Shown: one piece after another, positions 42,991 to 53,700 of the stretch
Position numbering within the stretch: the first letter of the stretch is position 1
Layout: every line of letters starts with the position of its first letter
Assembly (NCBI GenBank): GCA_050330995.1
Contig: JBHJHI010000053.1
Location: 25,303-89,302 of the forward strand
From: Thermohalobaculum sp050330995
GTDB lineage: Bacteria; Pseudomonadota; Alphaproteobacteria; Rhodobacterales; Rhodobacteraceae
Direction of reading: 5' to 3'
Length of the DNA: 64,000 nucleotides
Made by a program: the position numbers and the translations under genes
Notes under the pieces: generated by a model
Databases searched by the model: none
Told to the model about the DNA's origin: nothing
What the model saw: the letters and a program-made list of their open reading frames with translations, nothing else

Positions 42991-44139
42991 ATGGACGATG
43001 CCGAGCGCTTCCGCGACGCGATCTCCTCGACCGAAGAGATCATCGAGGCCGCGCGCGCGGGGCGGATGGTGATCCTCGTCGACCACGAGGACCGCGAGAA
43101 CGAGGGCGATCTGGTCATTCCGGCCGACGCGGCCGACGCCGAGGCGATCAACTTCATGGCCAAGCACGGGCGCGGGCTGATCTGCCTCGCCATGACCGGC
43201 GAGGACGTCGACCGCCTCGGCCTGCCGCTGATGGCCGCCTCGAACCAGTCGCGCCACGAGACCGCCTTCACCGTCTCGATCGAGGCGCGCGAGGGGGTCA
43301 CGACCGGCATCTCGGCGCACGACCGCGCGCGTTCGGTGGCCGTGGCGATCGACCCGGCCTCGGGGCCGCAGGACGTCGCCACGCCCGGCCACGTCTTCCC
43401 GCTGCGCGCGCGCGACGGCGGCGTGCTGGTGCGCGCGGGCCATACCGAGGCGGCGGTCGACATCGCCCGCCTCGCCGGGCGCCGTCCCGCCGGCGTGATC
43501 TGCGAGATCATGAAGGACGACGGCACCATGGCCCGGCTGCCGGACCTGATCGCCATCGCTCAGCGCTTCGGGTTGCCGATCGGCACGATCTCCGAACTGA
43601 TCGCCTATCGCCGGCGCAACGACAACCTGGTACAGCAGGTCGAGGAGGCGACGATCGCCTCGAAGTACGGCGGCGAATGGCTCCTGCGCGTGTTCCGCGA
43701 CGCCCCCGACGGCGCCGAACACTACGCGCTCGTCAAGGGCGATCTGTCGACGGGCGGCCCGGCCCTGGTGCGCATGCACGTGCTCGACCCGATCCACGAC
43801 GTGCTCGCGCTCGACCCCGAGCGCGCCGGTCAGGTGCCGGGCGCGATGGCCGCGATCGCGGCCGAAGGGCGCGGCGCCGTGGTGATGATCCGCGACACCT
43901 CGCCCAACGCGATCTCGGATCGGCTGCGCCCGAGAGGCGCGAGCCCGAAGGAGCTGCGCCAGTACGGCGTCGGCGCGCAGATCCTGCAGGCGCTCGGGGT
44001 GCGCGAGCTGGTGATGCTCACCAACTCCCCCGCACCGAAGGTGGTCGGCCTCGACGGCTACGGCCTCTCGATCGCCGATACCCGACCGATTCCCCGCGCC
44101 GACGCGGGCACACCCGACACCGGCTCCGACGGCCGATAA
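42991..44139 (+). CDS. ribB: 3,4-dihydroxy-2-butanone 4-phosphate synthase with degenerate GTP cyclohydrolase II domain
   Basis: A 382-residue protein. The N-terminal 210 residues are a full DHBP synthase: DHEDRENEGDL, HGRGLICLAM, RHETAFTVSIEAREGVTTGIS is the central part (family segment near residue 90), and HTEAAVDIA. The rest has the GTP cyclohydrolase II fold (YGVGAQILQALGVRELVMLTNSPAPK), but the zinc-binding cysteine triad and its GECLTGD-type sequence are missing; the position reads VKGDLSTGGPALVRMH. It is therefore a RibBX-type protein that should not act on GTP. ATG 42991 follows gaggggg. Confidence 0.93.
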   Translation: MDDAERFRDAISSTEEIIEAARAGRMVILVDHEDRENEGDLVIPADAADAEAINFMAKHGRGLICLAMTGEDVDRLGLPLMAASNQSRHETAFTVSIEAREGVTTGISAHDRARSVAVAIDPASGPQDVATPGHVFPLRARDGGVLVRAGHTEAAVDIARLAGRRPAGVICEIMKDDGTMARLPDLIAIAQRFGLPIGTISELIAYRRRNDNLVQQVEEATIASKYGGEWLLRVFRDAPDGAEHYALVKGDLSTGGPALVRMHVLDPIHDVLALDPERAGQVPGAMAAIAAEGRGAVVMIRDTSPNAISDRLRPRGASPKELRQYGVGAQILQALGVRELVMLTNSPAPKVVGLDGYGLSIADTRPIPRADAGTPDTGSDGR

Positions 44140-44150
44140 GGAACCCGACC

Positions 44151-44723
44151 ATGGCACAGCACAGCGATGCCGGCGGCCTCGCGCTCCCCGCCCTCGACCC
44201 CGCGCCGCGCGTGGCGATCGTGCTCGCGCCCTACTACCGCTCGATCGCCGACGATCTGGTCGCGGGCGCGCGCGCCGTGCTCGACCGCGCGCGCGCCTCG
44301 GTCGAGGTGATCGAGGTGCCGGGCGCGCTGGAGATCGCGCCCGCGGTGCGCCTCGCCGCCGAGGGCGGGGCCTTCGAGGGCTTCGTGGCGCTCGGCTGCG
44401 TGATCCGCGGCGAGACCACCCACTACGAGACCGTCTGCGAGGAGTCGGCGCGCGGGCTGACGCTGCTCGGCGTCGGGGTCGGTCTCGGGCGCGGCCTCGC
44501 GATCGGCAACGGCATCCTGACGGTCGAGACCGTCGCGCAGGCCGAGGACCGCGCCGATCCGGCGCGCCAGGACAAGGGCGGCGGCGCGGCCGAGGCCTGC
44601 CTGCACCTGATCGCCCTCGCCCGGCGGTTCCGGCCGCGGCCGGCCGGCGAGGAACGCGCCCCCGGCCGATCGGGCGCGCAGGCCGAGTTCCTGATGGCCG
44701 GTCTCGCGGAGGGCGAGCGATGA
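44151..44723 (+). CDS. ribH: 6,7-dimethyl-8-ribityllumazine synthase
   Basis: A 190-residue lumazine synthase that condenses the RibB and RibD products. Conserved segments include EVIEVPGALEIAPAV, VALGCVIRGETTHYETVC (catalytic His in the TTHYE loop) and GNGILTVETVAQAEDRA. About 25 extra residues at the C-terminus. ATG 44151 follows aaggaac, and the stop overlaps nusB in ATGA. Confidence 0.96.
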   Translation: MAQHSDAGGLALPALDPAPRVAIVLAPYYRSIADDLVAGARAVLDRARASVEVIEVPGALEIAPAVRLAAEGGAFEGFVALGCVIRGETTHYETVCEESARGLTLLGVGVGLGRGLAIGNGILTVETVAQAEDRADPARQDKGGGAAEACLHLIALARRFRPRPAGEERAPGRSGAQAEFLMAGLAEGER

Positions 44724-45244
44724 GCGATCCCGGCACGCGCGACGCCGCCAAGGGCGCCCGTGGCCCGCGCCGGCCGAGCGCGCGCCTCGCCCGCTCGGCC
44801 GCGCGCCTCGCCGCGGTGCAGGCGCTCTACCAGATGGAGATCGCAGGCGGCGACTGGACGGCGGTGCGCGACGAGTTCGAGGCGCACCGTCTCGGGACGG
44901 ACGTCGAGGGCCTGCGCTACGAGAGCCCCGACGTCGCGCTGTTTCGCGACGTGCTGGAAGGCGTGCAGCGCCGGCAGGTGCGCATCGACCATCTGACCGA
45001 CGACGCGCTGAACGCGCGCTGGCCGCTCGGGCGGATCGATTCGACGCTGCGCGCGCTGTTCCGCGCCGCCGGCCACGAGCTGGTCGCGCGCAGCGACATT
45101 CCCGCCCGCGTCGTGATCGGCGAATACGTCGACATCGCCAAGGCGTTCTACCCGAGCGGGCGCGAGCCGGGCTTCGTCAACGGGGTGCTCGACCACATGG
45201 CCCGCGACGTGCGGCCGGGGGAACTCGGCGAGCGCCGCGCCTGA
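44720..45244 (+). CDS. nusB: Transcription antitermination factor NusB
   Basis: A 174-residue all-helical RNA-binding factor of the rRNA antitermination complex with NusE. RLAAVQALYQMEI near the N-terminus and the C-terminal PARVVIGEYVDIAKAFY and FVNGVLDHMAR are diagnostic. The four-base overlap with ribH is the usual ribH-nusB coupling. Confidence 0.95.
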   Translation: MSDPGTRDAAKGARGPRRPSARLARSAARLAAVQALYQMEIAGGDWTAVRDEFEAHRLGTDVEGLRYESPDVALFRDVLEGVQRRQVRIDHLTDDALNARWPLGRIDSTLRALFRAAGHELVARSDIPARVVIGEYVDIAKAFYPSGREPGFVNGVLDHMARDVRPGELGERRA

Positions 45245-45432
45245 GGAGGCTTCGGGCGTCGCGCCGAGAGGCGCGTGCCGGGGCATCGCGTTCTGGCGGC
45301 GCGGTGCGGCGAGTTTGCCCGTGACGGTCGCGCAGGCGTCCGCTCGCGGCCCTCAGGGACGCCCGGCGCCTGTCACGGACCCATCGCGCTCCGGCGATCG
45401 TTGCTTCCCCCACGAGGAGAAGGAGCGAAGGC

Positions 45433-46899
45433 ATGGCCGAGGCCAAGCAGAAGACCACCACTAAGGGCGGCTCGCGCAGGACGTCGACCAAGGCCGCGAC
45501 CAAGAAGGGCGGCGGCGACGCGAACGGCGCCTCGCCGGTGACGCTGGAACGCTCGCGCGTCGAGGCGTTCCGTCGCCTCGCCCAGGCCTACGCCGATGGC
45601 GCCTGCGTCATGCGCCCGAGCCAGCTCACCGGCCACGATCGGCGGCTGCACGTGCGCGAGACCATCCTGGAGGACCACGCCAACCGCATCGACGAGCGCG
45701 CGCACGACGCGCGCGAGAAGTTCGACAAGCTCGCGGGCTCGGCCTTCGACTTCTTCCGCGGCACCTCGCTCCTGTTCCACCGCGACATGGCGGGCGAGGA
45801 CAAGCGGATGCCGACGGTGCTGCTGCTCGGCGACGTCCATCCGGACAACTTCGGGGTGATGCCCAACCGCGACAACGTGCCGATCTTCGGCGTCAACGAC
45901 TTCGACGACGCCTGCTACGGCCCCTTCACCTGGGACCTCAAGCGCGGCGCCGCCGGCTTCATCCTCGCCGTCGAGGAGGAGGGCGGCCTCGGGCCGAAGC
46001 ACCAGCGCAAGATCGCGCGCCGCTTCGTCGAGGGCTACATCGAGGGCATGCGCTACTACGCGCAGAGTTCCACCGAAGGCGCCGAGCAGCTCCGCCCCGA
46101 CAACAGCCCCAAGGTGCTGCGCCGGTTGTTCGACAAGGCAATGAAGCGGCGCGACAAGTGGCTCTGGAAGCGCTACCTCGACGAGAACGGCCGGGGCTTT
46201 CGCACCAGCGAGGAGCTGACCCCCGTCTCGCACCGGCGCGAGGAGTTCCAGGGCCACGTCGATACGCTCGCGCGGCGCAACGGCCTGCGCCCGCGCGACC
46301 GCTTCGGTTCGCTCGCCGTCAAGGACGTCGCGATCCGTCACGGCCAGGGCACCGCTTCGCTCGGTCTGCCGCGCTTCTACGTGCTGCTCGAAGGCCCGGC
46401 GGGCGATGCCACCGACGACCTGATCGTCGAGTTCAAGCAGGCGCGCCGCTCCGCGCTCTCGGGTCTCGTGCCCGAGCACGGCTTCGACGCCGGCCACGAG
46501 GGCGAGCGCATCGCGCACGGTCAGGCGGTGCACCTCGCCATGGGCGACGTGTTCTACGGCACCGTCGAGATCGACGGGCTCAGCTTCATGTCGCGCGAGC
46601 GCGCGCCGTTCCGCGACGACATGGACCTCGACGATCTCTCGAAGGAGACCTGGCTCGAGTACGCCGCCGTCTGCGGCCGCGCGCTCGCGCAGGCGCACGC
46701 GCGCTCGGACGACGCCGGCCAGATCGACTACGACGTCGAGCCCCTGATCCTGGAGGCGGTCGAGCCGGTCACCCTGTTCGTCGAGGACATGCTCGACTTC
46801 GCCGAGGCGGCGATCGAGCGGCTCAAACGCGACCACGCCTTCTTCAAGCGCGACCGCGAGCACGGCGCCTTCGAGCACCTGCTCAAGAGCTACCGCTGA
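45433..46899 (+). CDS. DUF2252 domain-containing protein
   Basis: A 488-residue protein of the DUF2252 family. The first 35 residues are Lys/Thr/Gly-rich and disordered. The core has LLGDVHPDNFGVM and FGVNDFDDACYGPFTWDLKR, the kinase-like acidic motifs shared with aminoglycoside phosphotransferase folds, and LSFMSRERAPFRDDM. Family function is unknown. ATG 45433 follows an aggagaagga element. It is transcribed alone and converges on the DUF2141 gene. Confidence 0.9.
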   Translation: MAEAKQKTTTKGGSRRTSTKAATKKGGGDANGASPVTLERSRVEAFRRLAQAYADGACVMRPSQLTGHDRRLHVRETILEDHANRIDERAHDAREKFDKLAGSAFDFFRGTSLLFHRDMAGEDKRMPTVLLLGDVHPDNFGVMPNRDNVPIFGVNDFDDACYGPFTWDLKRGAAGFILAVEEEGGLGPKHQRKIARRFVEGYIEGMRYYAQSSTEGAEQLRPDNSPKVLRRLFDKAMKRRDKWLWKRYLDENGRGFRTSEELTPVSHRREEFQGHVDTLARRNGLRPRDRFGSLAVKDVAIRHGQGTASLGLPRFYVLLEGPAGDATDDLIVEFKQARRSALSGLVPEHGFDAGHEGERIAHGQAVHLAMGDVFYGTVEIDGLSFMSRERAPFRDDMDLDDLSKETWLEYAAVCGRALAQAHARSDDAGQIDYDVEPLILEAVEPVTLFVEDMLDFAEAAIERLKRDHAFFKRDREHGAFEHLLKSYR

Positions 46900-46987
46900 G
46901 GCGCTCTCCGCTCCGATCCCGGCGGTCGGGCGTCGCGAAGCGCGCGAGGGCGATCGACCGGCGCCCGGTCCCGTCGGCCGGCGCCCC

Positions 46988-47407
46988 TCAGTAGCGACGC
47001 AGCCGCACCGTCGTCGTCGCGCCTTCGGGCGCTACGCGGATCGCGGCGGCGTCGAAATCCGGCGGACCGTCCTCGATCTCGACGCCGTTCGAGAAGCCGA
47101 GCGGCTCGCGCGGGAAGCCGAACAGGCTGCGGTCGAGATCGCCGTCGCCATCGAGGTCGTGGAAGGACTGCACCGCCCAGAGACCGGGCGGCACGTCGAG
47201 GGCCAGCACCACCCGACCCGTGCGCGCATCGGCGCGGGCGCGATGGGCGCAGCCCGCGCCACCGAACCGCTCGCGCGCGCAGACGGCCACCAGCACGGCG
47301 CCGCGCGCGCCCTCGACGCCCTCGACGGTGACCTCGACGGGCGCGGCGGACGCTGGCGCGGCGGCGAGCGAGGCGGCGAACACGAGGGGCGGTCCGAGGC
47401 GTCGCAT
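46988..47407 (-). CDS. Secreted DUF2141-family protein
   Basis: A 139-residue protein with a cleavable signal peptide (LVFAASLAAAPASA). The mature part shows the DUF2141 pattern: GARGAVLVAVCARERF, LALDVPPGLWAVQSFHDLDGDGDLD and GFPREPLGFSNGV, with a calcium-loop-like DLDGDGDLD. DUF2141 proteins are periplasmic or surface beta-sandwiches of unknown role. ATG 47407 follows ggagac. It is divergent from the giant gene. Confidence 0.88.
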   Translation of the reverse strand: MRRLGPPLVFAASLAAAPASAAPVEVTVEGVEGARGAVLVAVCARERFGGAGCAHRARADARTGRVVLALDVPPGLWAVQSFHDLDGDGDLDRSLFGFPREPLGFSNGVEIEDGPPDFDAAAIRVAPEGATTTVRLRRY

Positions 47408-47713
47408 GGGGCGTCTCCGGAAGGCTGCGCGCCGCGCGAGGCGGGGCTTTCACGAAGCGTCATGATGGGGCGTCGGCGTCGTGCGGCCAGGGCGTTCTCC
47501 AGTCCGGCCCGTACGATCGGGCGTCGTGGAAACGCGCACTTTCAATGACCTGAAATGGCGTCGGCGACACAGCCGCGCAACGCGGGCGCTGCCCGGCCGC
47601 GGGAGCCAACACCGCCGCCGCGGCCCTTAGGCGGGTCGCACCTCGCGAGCGCTCCGACGTCGGGGGCGCCGTGCGCCCGCGCGGGGCCGCCTCCTCGACA
47701 GCAGGGACCGCCC
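47408..47713. other. Intergenic region between DUF2141 gene and the giant gene
   Basis: 306 bases between divergent genes. A short less GC-rich patch lies at about 47522-47560; I see no strong promoter, hairpin or small gene. Confidence 0.5.
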
Positions 47714-50700
47714 ATGACCTTCGCGCCCCATCGCCACGCTCAGACCTACCGCCGCGCCGAGGCGCGCGCCGCGCCGCCGCCGATCGGCGTGACCACTGGT
47801 GCGGTCGAGCGCGGCGACTTCTCGCTGACCGACCTCGGGACCGGCAGTGGCGTCGCGCTCACCCTCCATCGCCTGCGCGTGCTCCTGCCCGACCGGCTCT
47901 CGCACGTGCAGGTCCGCATCGACGAGGGCGAGGCGATCGACCTGCCCCTGCCCGCCCGCGCGGGCGTGTTCGCCCTCGACGATCTCGCGCCCGGCAAGGC
48001 GCATCGCGTCGCGCTGCGCCTCGTCGACTTCGACCCCGAGAGCGGGATCGAGCGTATCGGCCCCTGGTCGCCCGAGGCCGTGATCTCGCCGACGCGCTTC
48101 AGGGCGGCGAACCTGCTGTCGGACACGATCGACCCGGCCGGCGGCACCACCGGGCTGTGGTCGGGCGACTGGACGGACACACCCGACGCCGACGGCTTCG
48201 CGAGCGCCGCCGGCACGGCACGGGGCGCGGTCGCCGCGATGGCCCTGCCGGAACCGGGATCGCGGCTGCTCGCCACGGCGGTGCTGCGCGCGGGCACGGC
48301 GGCGAGCGTGGCGATCGAGGCCACGAGCATGCGGGCCGTGCTCGCCGTCACGGCGGAGGGCTCGGTGTCGCTCGCCGCGGCGGAGGGCGTCGGGGATGCC
48401 GCCGCCTGGGTGGTCGAGCAGGGCGAGGGCCTGGTGCGCGTGGCGCTCGCCGCGACGTTCCCGGCCGGCGTCGACGCGCTCGCGCTCGCGATCGAGGGCG
48501 CGGCGTTCCGCGACGCGGACCTGCGGCTCTGGGACGAGGGCGAGGCGGTACCCGAGCCCGAGCGCGTCGCGGGCGAGACCGGGGTGATCCGCCTCGCGCC
48601 CCCGGTGGTCGAGGACTTCGGCCGCGACGCCCTGGAGACCATGACGCTCGCCGACGGGGCGCTGCCCTTCACCCTGTTCGGCGACGAGATCGCCGACAGC
48701 CGGCAGGCGCCGGCGCGCCGGTTCGGGCTCGGCTCGGCGAGCGTCGAGGCCGGCGGTGCCGGCTACGCGGACGGCGAGCATCCGATCGCGGTCGAGGGCG
48801 GCGAGGGCGGCGTCCTGCGCCTGACGGTCGAGGGCGGCGCGGTCGTGGCCGCGGCGGTCGAGGCGCCCGGACGGCGCTACGTCGGCGCGGCGACGGCCGA
48901 TCTCTCCACGCTGCCGGGTGGGGGCTCGGGGGCGACGATCTCGGTCGCGACCGCCCCCGTATGGCCCGACTGGTGGCCCGCGGTGAACGAGGGACGCACG
49001 CGGGCGGCCTGGGCAGGCCGCGCGCTCGGCGCCGCCGGCTTCGTCGTCGAGGGCTTCGTCGCGGACGGCAGCTTCCGCCCCGCCGGACGCGAGCACACCC
49101 TCGCCTCAGGCGCGATCGTGAGCGTCGATGCCGACGGGCACTGGCGCGCCCGGGCGGACGGCTCGACCGACGGCCTGGCCGAAGACGAGGGCGAGCGGGT
49201 GACGCTCGGGCTCGTGGTCTCGAACGGGGGCACGCGCGCGGTGATCGCCATGGCGCTCGGCTTCGCGGGCGGCGCGGCGGTGCCGATGCGGATCGTCGGC
49301 ACGCCGCGTCTCGCGGGCTCGGGCCGGCTCGGCGACCGGCTGGTGGCGCTGCCGGGGCAGGTCGCGGGCGGCACGCCGTCGGCGCAGACGGTCGAGTACC
49401 AGTGGCTGCTCGACGGCGTGGCGCTCGACGGCGCCACCGGTCCGGCGCGCAGGCTGGTACCCGACCTCACGCCGGAGGGGGCCAGCGGCGCGGCGCGGAT
49501 CGTCTGGCGCGAGGGCGACCGCTCCGAGAGCTGGGAGACGCCCGCCGTCACGGTCGCGCCCTGGAAGGTGGCGGCCGACGGCGACGCGCTCACCCTCGGC
49601 GCGCTGACGCCGGCGACGATGTCGGGCCTGCCGATCGGCCCGGCCGGCACGCGCGTCGCCTCGGGCGACGAGGACGGGCGCTTCATCGTCGAGGATCGCG
49701 AGGGCATCGCCTTCCTGCGCCCGGCGAGCGGCCCCTCGGTGCCGGGCTCCGATCCGGTGGCCGACGGCGCGGGCGCGACGCCCGGCACGCTGACGCTCGG
49801 GCTGACCGACGGACGCTCGCTCGCGGTGACGGTGGAGGCCGGGGTCTACACCTGCGCGACCGGGGACGATCTCGCCGCCCTCGCGCAGTCGCTCTCCTCG
49901 GTCGAGGGGCGGGGCGTCCACGGCTTCGACTTCGCCTCGGGCGGGCGGATCGTGCTCTGGAACTCGGGCGACTGGGGGCACACGGACGCGCCGCTGGGCG
50001 ATCTCGTCGTGGTCGCGCGCGGGGCGCCGGTCGTGGTCGAGAGCTACGACGTGACCGAGCCCACGGCGGTGACGGGGCCGGTCGGGTTCGACGCGGCGCG
50101 CGATCTCGCCTGGCGCGTCGATCTCGTGCAGGCGGTGGGCAACGGCGATCCGCGCACGCCCGCGCTCGCGGTGGAGGCGCTCGCGGGACGGGTCGCGATC
50201 GAGGACGCGCGCGTGCTCGGCGCGACGCTGATGCGCGAGCGCTCGGCCGCGGCGATCGAGCCGGGCGGCACCGCGATCGGCGGCGCGCTCCGGGCGATCG
50301 ACGGCGAGGCGCCGGGCATCCTCGCGCTCGCGCGCGCCTCCGTCGCCGATCTAGGGCGGGTCGTGGCGACCGCGCCGGAGACGGCGCTCGCGGCCTTCAA
50401 GGCCGACGCCTGCCGCGTGCATCGCTGCGGGCCGCGCGCGCTCGGCTTCGGCGCCGGGGTCGGGCGGATCGCGCTCAGAGGCTCGGTCGTCCAGGACCCG
50501 ACCTGGCCGTCGCCGGCGCGGCGCGGCGCCTTCCTCTCGGTCGAGCCGGAGGGGGCCACGGGCTACGGTCCCGTCTACCGCGCCGGCATGGCCGTCGAGA
50601 TCGCGGACTGCCTGTTCTTCCCCGGCCAGGGCGCGCCGAAGGCGATGGACGGCATCGTGCTCGGGCGCGACCGCGCGCTCGGGGACGGTACGGCGGAGGC

Positions 50701-53700
50701 CGACCACGGCTTCGTCTACGCCCCCGTCACGATCGAGCGCACGATGGTGATCGCCGGCGAGGGCGTCGGGCTCGCGCTCTCCTCGGGCACCGAGGGGCGC
50801 ATCGCCGACAGCGCCTTCCTCGCCGACGCGCGCGTGACCGCCGGTGGCGCGCTCGTCCACGCCAACGCCTGGCGCCCGCTCGACGAACGCTTCGCACTGG
50901 AGCGGGTGATCGCGGGCGCGGACGCGCTCGGTGCGGGCGTCGCCCGGTCGGGCGTCGCGACGCTCGCGCCCTCGGCCTACGCGACCGCCTTCGCCGGCGA
51001 TGCCGCCTCGGCCTTCGCGCCACGCATCGCGACCGGCATTGCCGTGGCCTTCCGCCCGACTACGTTGACGGCGCAAACCGACACGAGCGCCAGCGGCGTC
51101 GCGGGCGCGGTCGACCGGCTGGGACAACTCAAGATCGCCCTGCCTTCCTTGCCGGCCGTCGAGCCCGTCCCCTGGGGCCGGGCGTCCTGGGGCCGCGCGC
51201 GCATGGCGACGGCGATCGGGTGGGGCGAATTGGCGGTACAACCGGACGAGCCGTTCGCGATCGTGGCGACGCGCACGAGCGGCGTGGCGCCCGCGGGCAT
51301 CCGCTTCGAGCTGACCGGGCTCACGCCCGAGGAACGGCTCTACGACGAGATTCTCTGGGACTTCGAGGAGGACTACCCCTTCGAGAGCCCGCCCGCTCGG
51401 GCGCGTATCGAGCGTTCGTCGCGCTTCGGGCGCGGCTACGCGGCCGCGCACTGCTTCGTCGAGGCCGGCACCTGGCGGGTGAGGGCCTGGCACCACAGGC
51501 GCTCGGGCGAGATCCGGGCCGCCGACGCGGTCACGGTGACGATCACCGACGCCCGCTCGGACCCGCGCTACACGCGAGGGCGTGCGATCTGCTCGCTGGT
51601 CGGCGACTTCTCGGGCTTCGAAGACTACCGGCGCTTCACCGACCTCGACGAGGCCACCGACTGGCTGAAGTCGGGGGACTTCCGCTACCTCGTCCTGCGC
51701 GACGGCGAGCGCTTCCCGTTCGCCAAGAGGCAGCGCTTCCTGCGCAACGGCTCGAAGCTCGCCCGGTCCTACACCGGCACGGCGCGCCCGGTGCTCGAGC
51801 CGAGCGGGAACGTCAGCCTGTTCCTAGTCAAGGACGATCGCGAGGCGGGCAACGCCGCCGAGGGCGCCTCGATCGACGGGATCGAGCTGGTCAACCCGCG
51901 CTACGACCCCGCGCGCCTCTCGATCGGCGCGAACCCCGACGGCAGCGGTCCGCTCGAGGAGTGGACCAACGTCAAGCTGATCTCGGCCACCCGGCGCGAC
52001 AGCCCGCCGCTCACCGTCTTCCGCACCAGAACCTACGGCTGCGCGATCAGCATCGCGTCCAGCTACCTCGCGGCGCAGGGCAGCGCCTTCGTCGCCGACT
52101 GCGACTTCGGCGGCTGGTACGACTACGGCTGCCTCGGCGATTTCGACGGCGCGATCCTCGGCAGCACGATCGCCCAGCCAGAGGGCACGCTGTCCGGGCC
52201 GGGGAACAAGACGCACGGCCGCCCGGCCGAGTGGGCGTGGCTCGCGATGAACGCGTGGACCAGGCTCACCGACGGCTCGTTCCGCAGCGCCGTTGGGAGC
52301 AACCAGCAGGTGGGTCGCACCTTCGGGTTGCGCCAGCGGCTGCAGCCGCAGAGCTTCCGGCTCTGGCGGGCCCGCCCCACGGGCAGCGGGTCCAAGCCGG
52401 CCCTCGACGGCACCGAGCAGGTCTGGGTCGACCGCCTCGGCAACGGTCCCGCCCCCGGCGCCGTCTTCGACGAGACCACCGGCCTCTGGGCGGGCGGCCA
52501 TCCCGCGCCGGGCTTCGACGCCGAGGCGCAGACCTACACCTTCCAGCCCGGCGATCTCGACGACGGCTACCACCTCTTCGTCCAGGCGCTGACGCTCGCC
52601 TACGCCGACCACGGCCCCATCCGGGTGGTGAAGATGGACCGCTTCGTGGTCGCGCAGAACTACCTGCACTCGCGCGGTGGCTGGGCCAGCGGCGGCGCCA
52701 CCGACCAGCCGGCGCTTCGCCTCGCCACGTACAGCGGCACGCTCGGGTCGGACCAGTGCGGCTGCACGGTCGGGAACCACTTCGTCGGCGGGGAGGTCGT
52801 CGTCGCCTACTCGGGCGGGGACGGGCCGCGGGACTTCGGCCACGGCCATCGCTTCGACTACAACCTGCTCGAGGCCAGCCCCAGCACGAAGCGCTTCGTC
52901 AACGCCGACTGCCTGCCGTTCTCGGCGCAGGGCAACGTCTACCACGCCCCCGCGAGCGCGGAGGAGCACCGCGAGCCCGGCTACACCCTCGCCGAGACCG
53001 AGATCGTCCCGGCGGACGAGAACGCCGCGGTCTCCCCGGTCCGCTTCCGCTACGAGACGATGGTGGTCGATCGCCCGGAGCCCGGGACCCTCGCGCTGTT
53101 CACGCAGGCCACGAGCCGGCCGGTCCTCTCCGGCGAAGGCTTGGCCGTCTACGTGCCGAACCAGGAGATCGACACCAGCGGGGCGACGAACGTGGTCGCG
53201 ACTGCCGTCCCGCCGCGCGGTTTCGCCCCCGGGGACGGCCATCCCTGGCTCGGGCAGGCTTCGGGGCGGGTTCCGGCGCTCGACCACCGCGGCCAGGAAC
53301 GTCCCGTCCCCGCGGCCGTGGGCGCGCTCGAAGCCTTCGTGCCGGCCACGCTGCGCCTCGGTCCGGCGGCCCGTCTCGGCGCGAACGGGGCGCTGTCGAC
53401 CTCGGGCCGGCTCACGGTCGTCGCACGGCTGCGTCGCGACGAGACGGGGCGGCGCGCGCTGTTCGAGGCGCCGGGCGGGCACACGCTCGCGTTCGGCTCG
53501 CCGGGAGACGTGGTCACCCTCGCGATCGCGGGCGAGGGCGGCCAGCCGATCATCGCGCACGAGCTCTCGACCGTGAGCGCGCCGGTCGGCGACTGGCGGT
53601 CGATCATGCTGGCGGTCGATCTCGGCGACGGCGTCACCGGCGGGCTCGCCGGCGAGCGCAGCGTCGTGCTCTGGATCGACGGCCGGCCGGTCTGGGAGGA

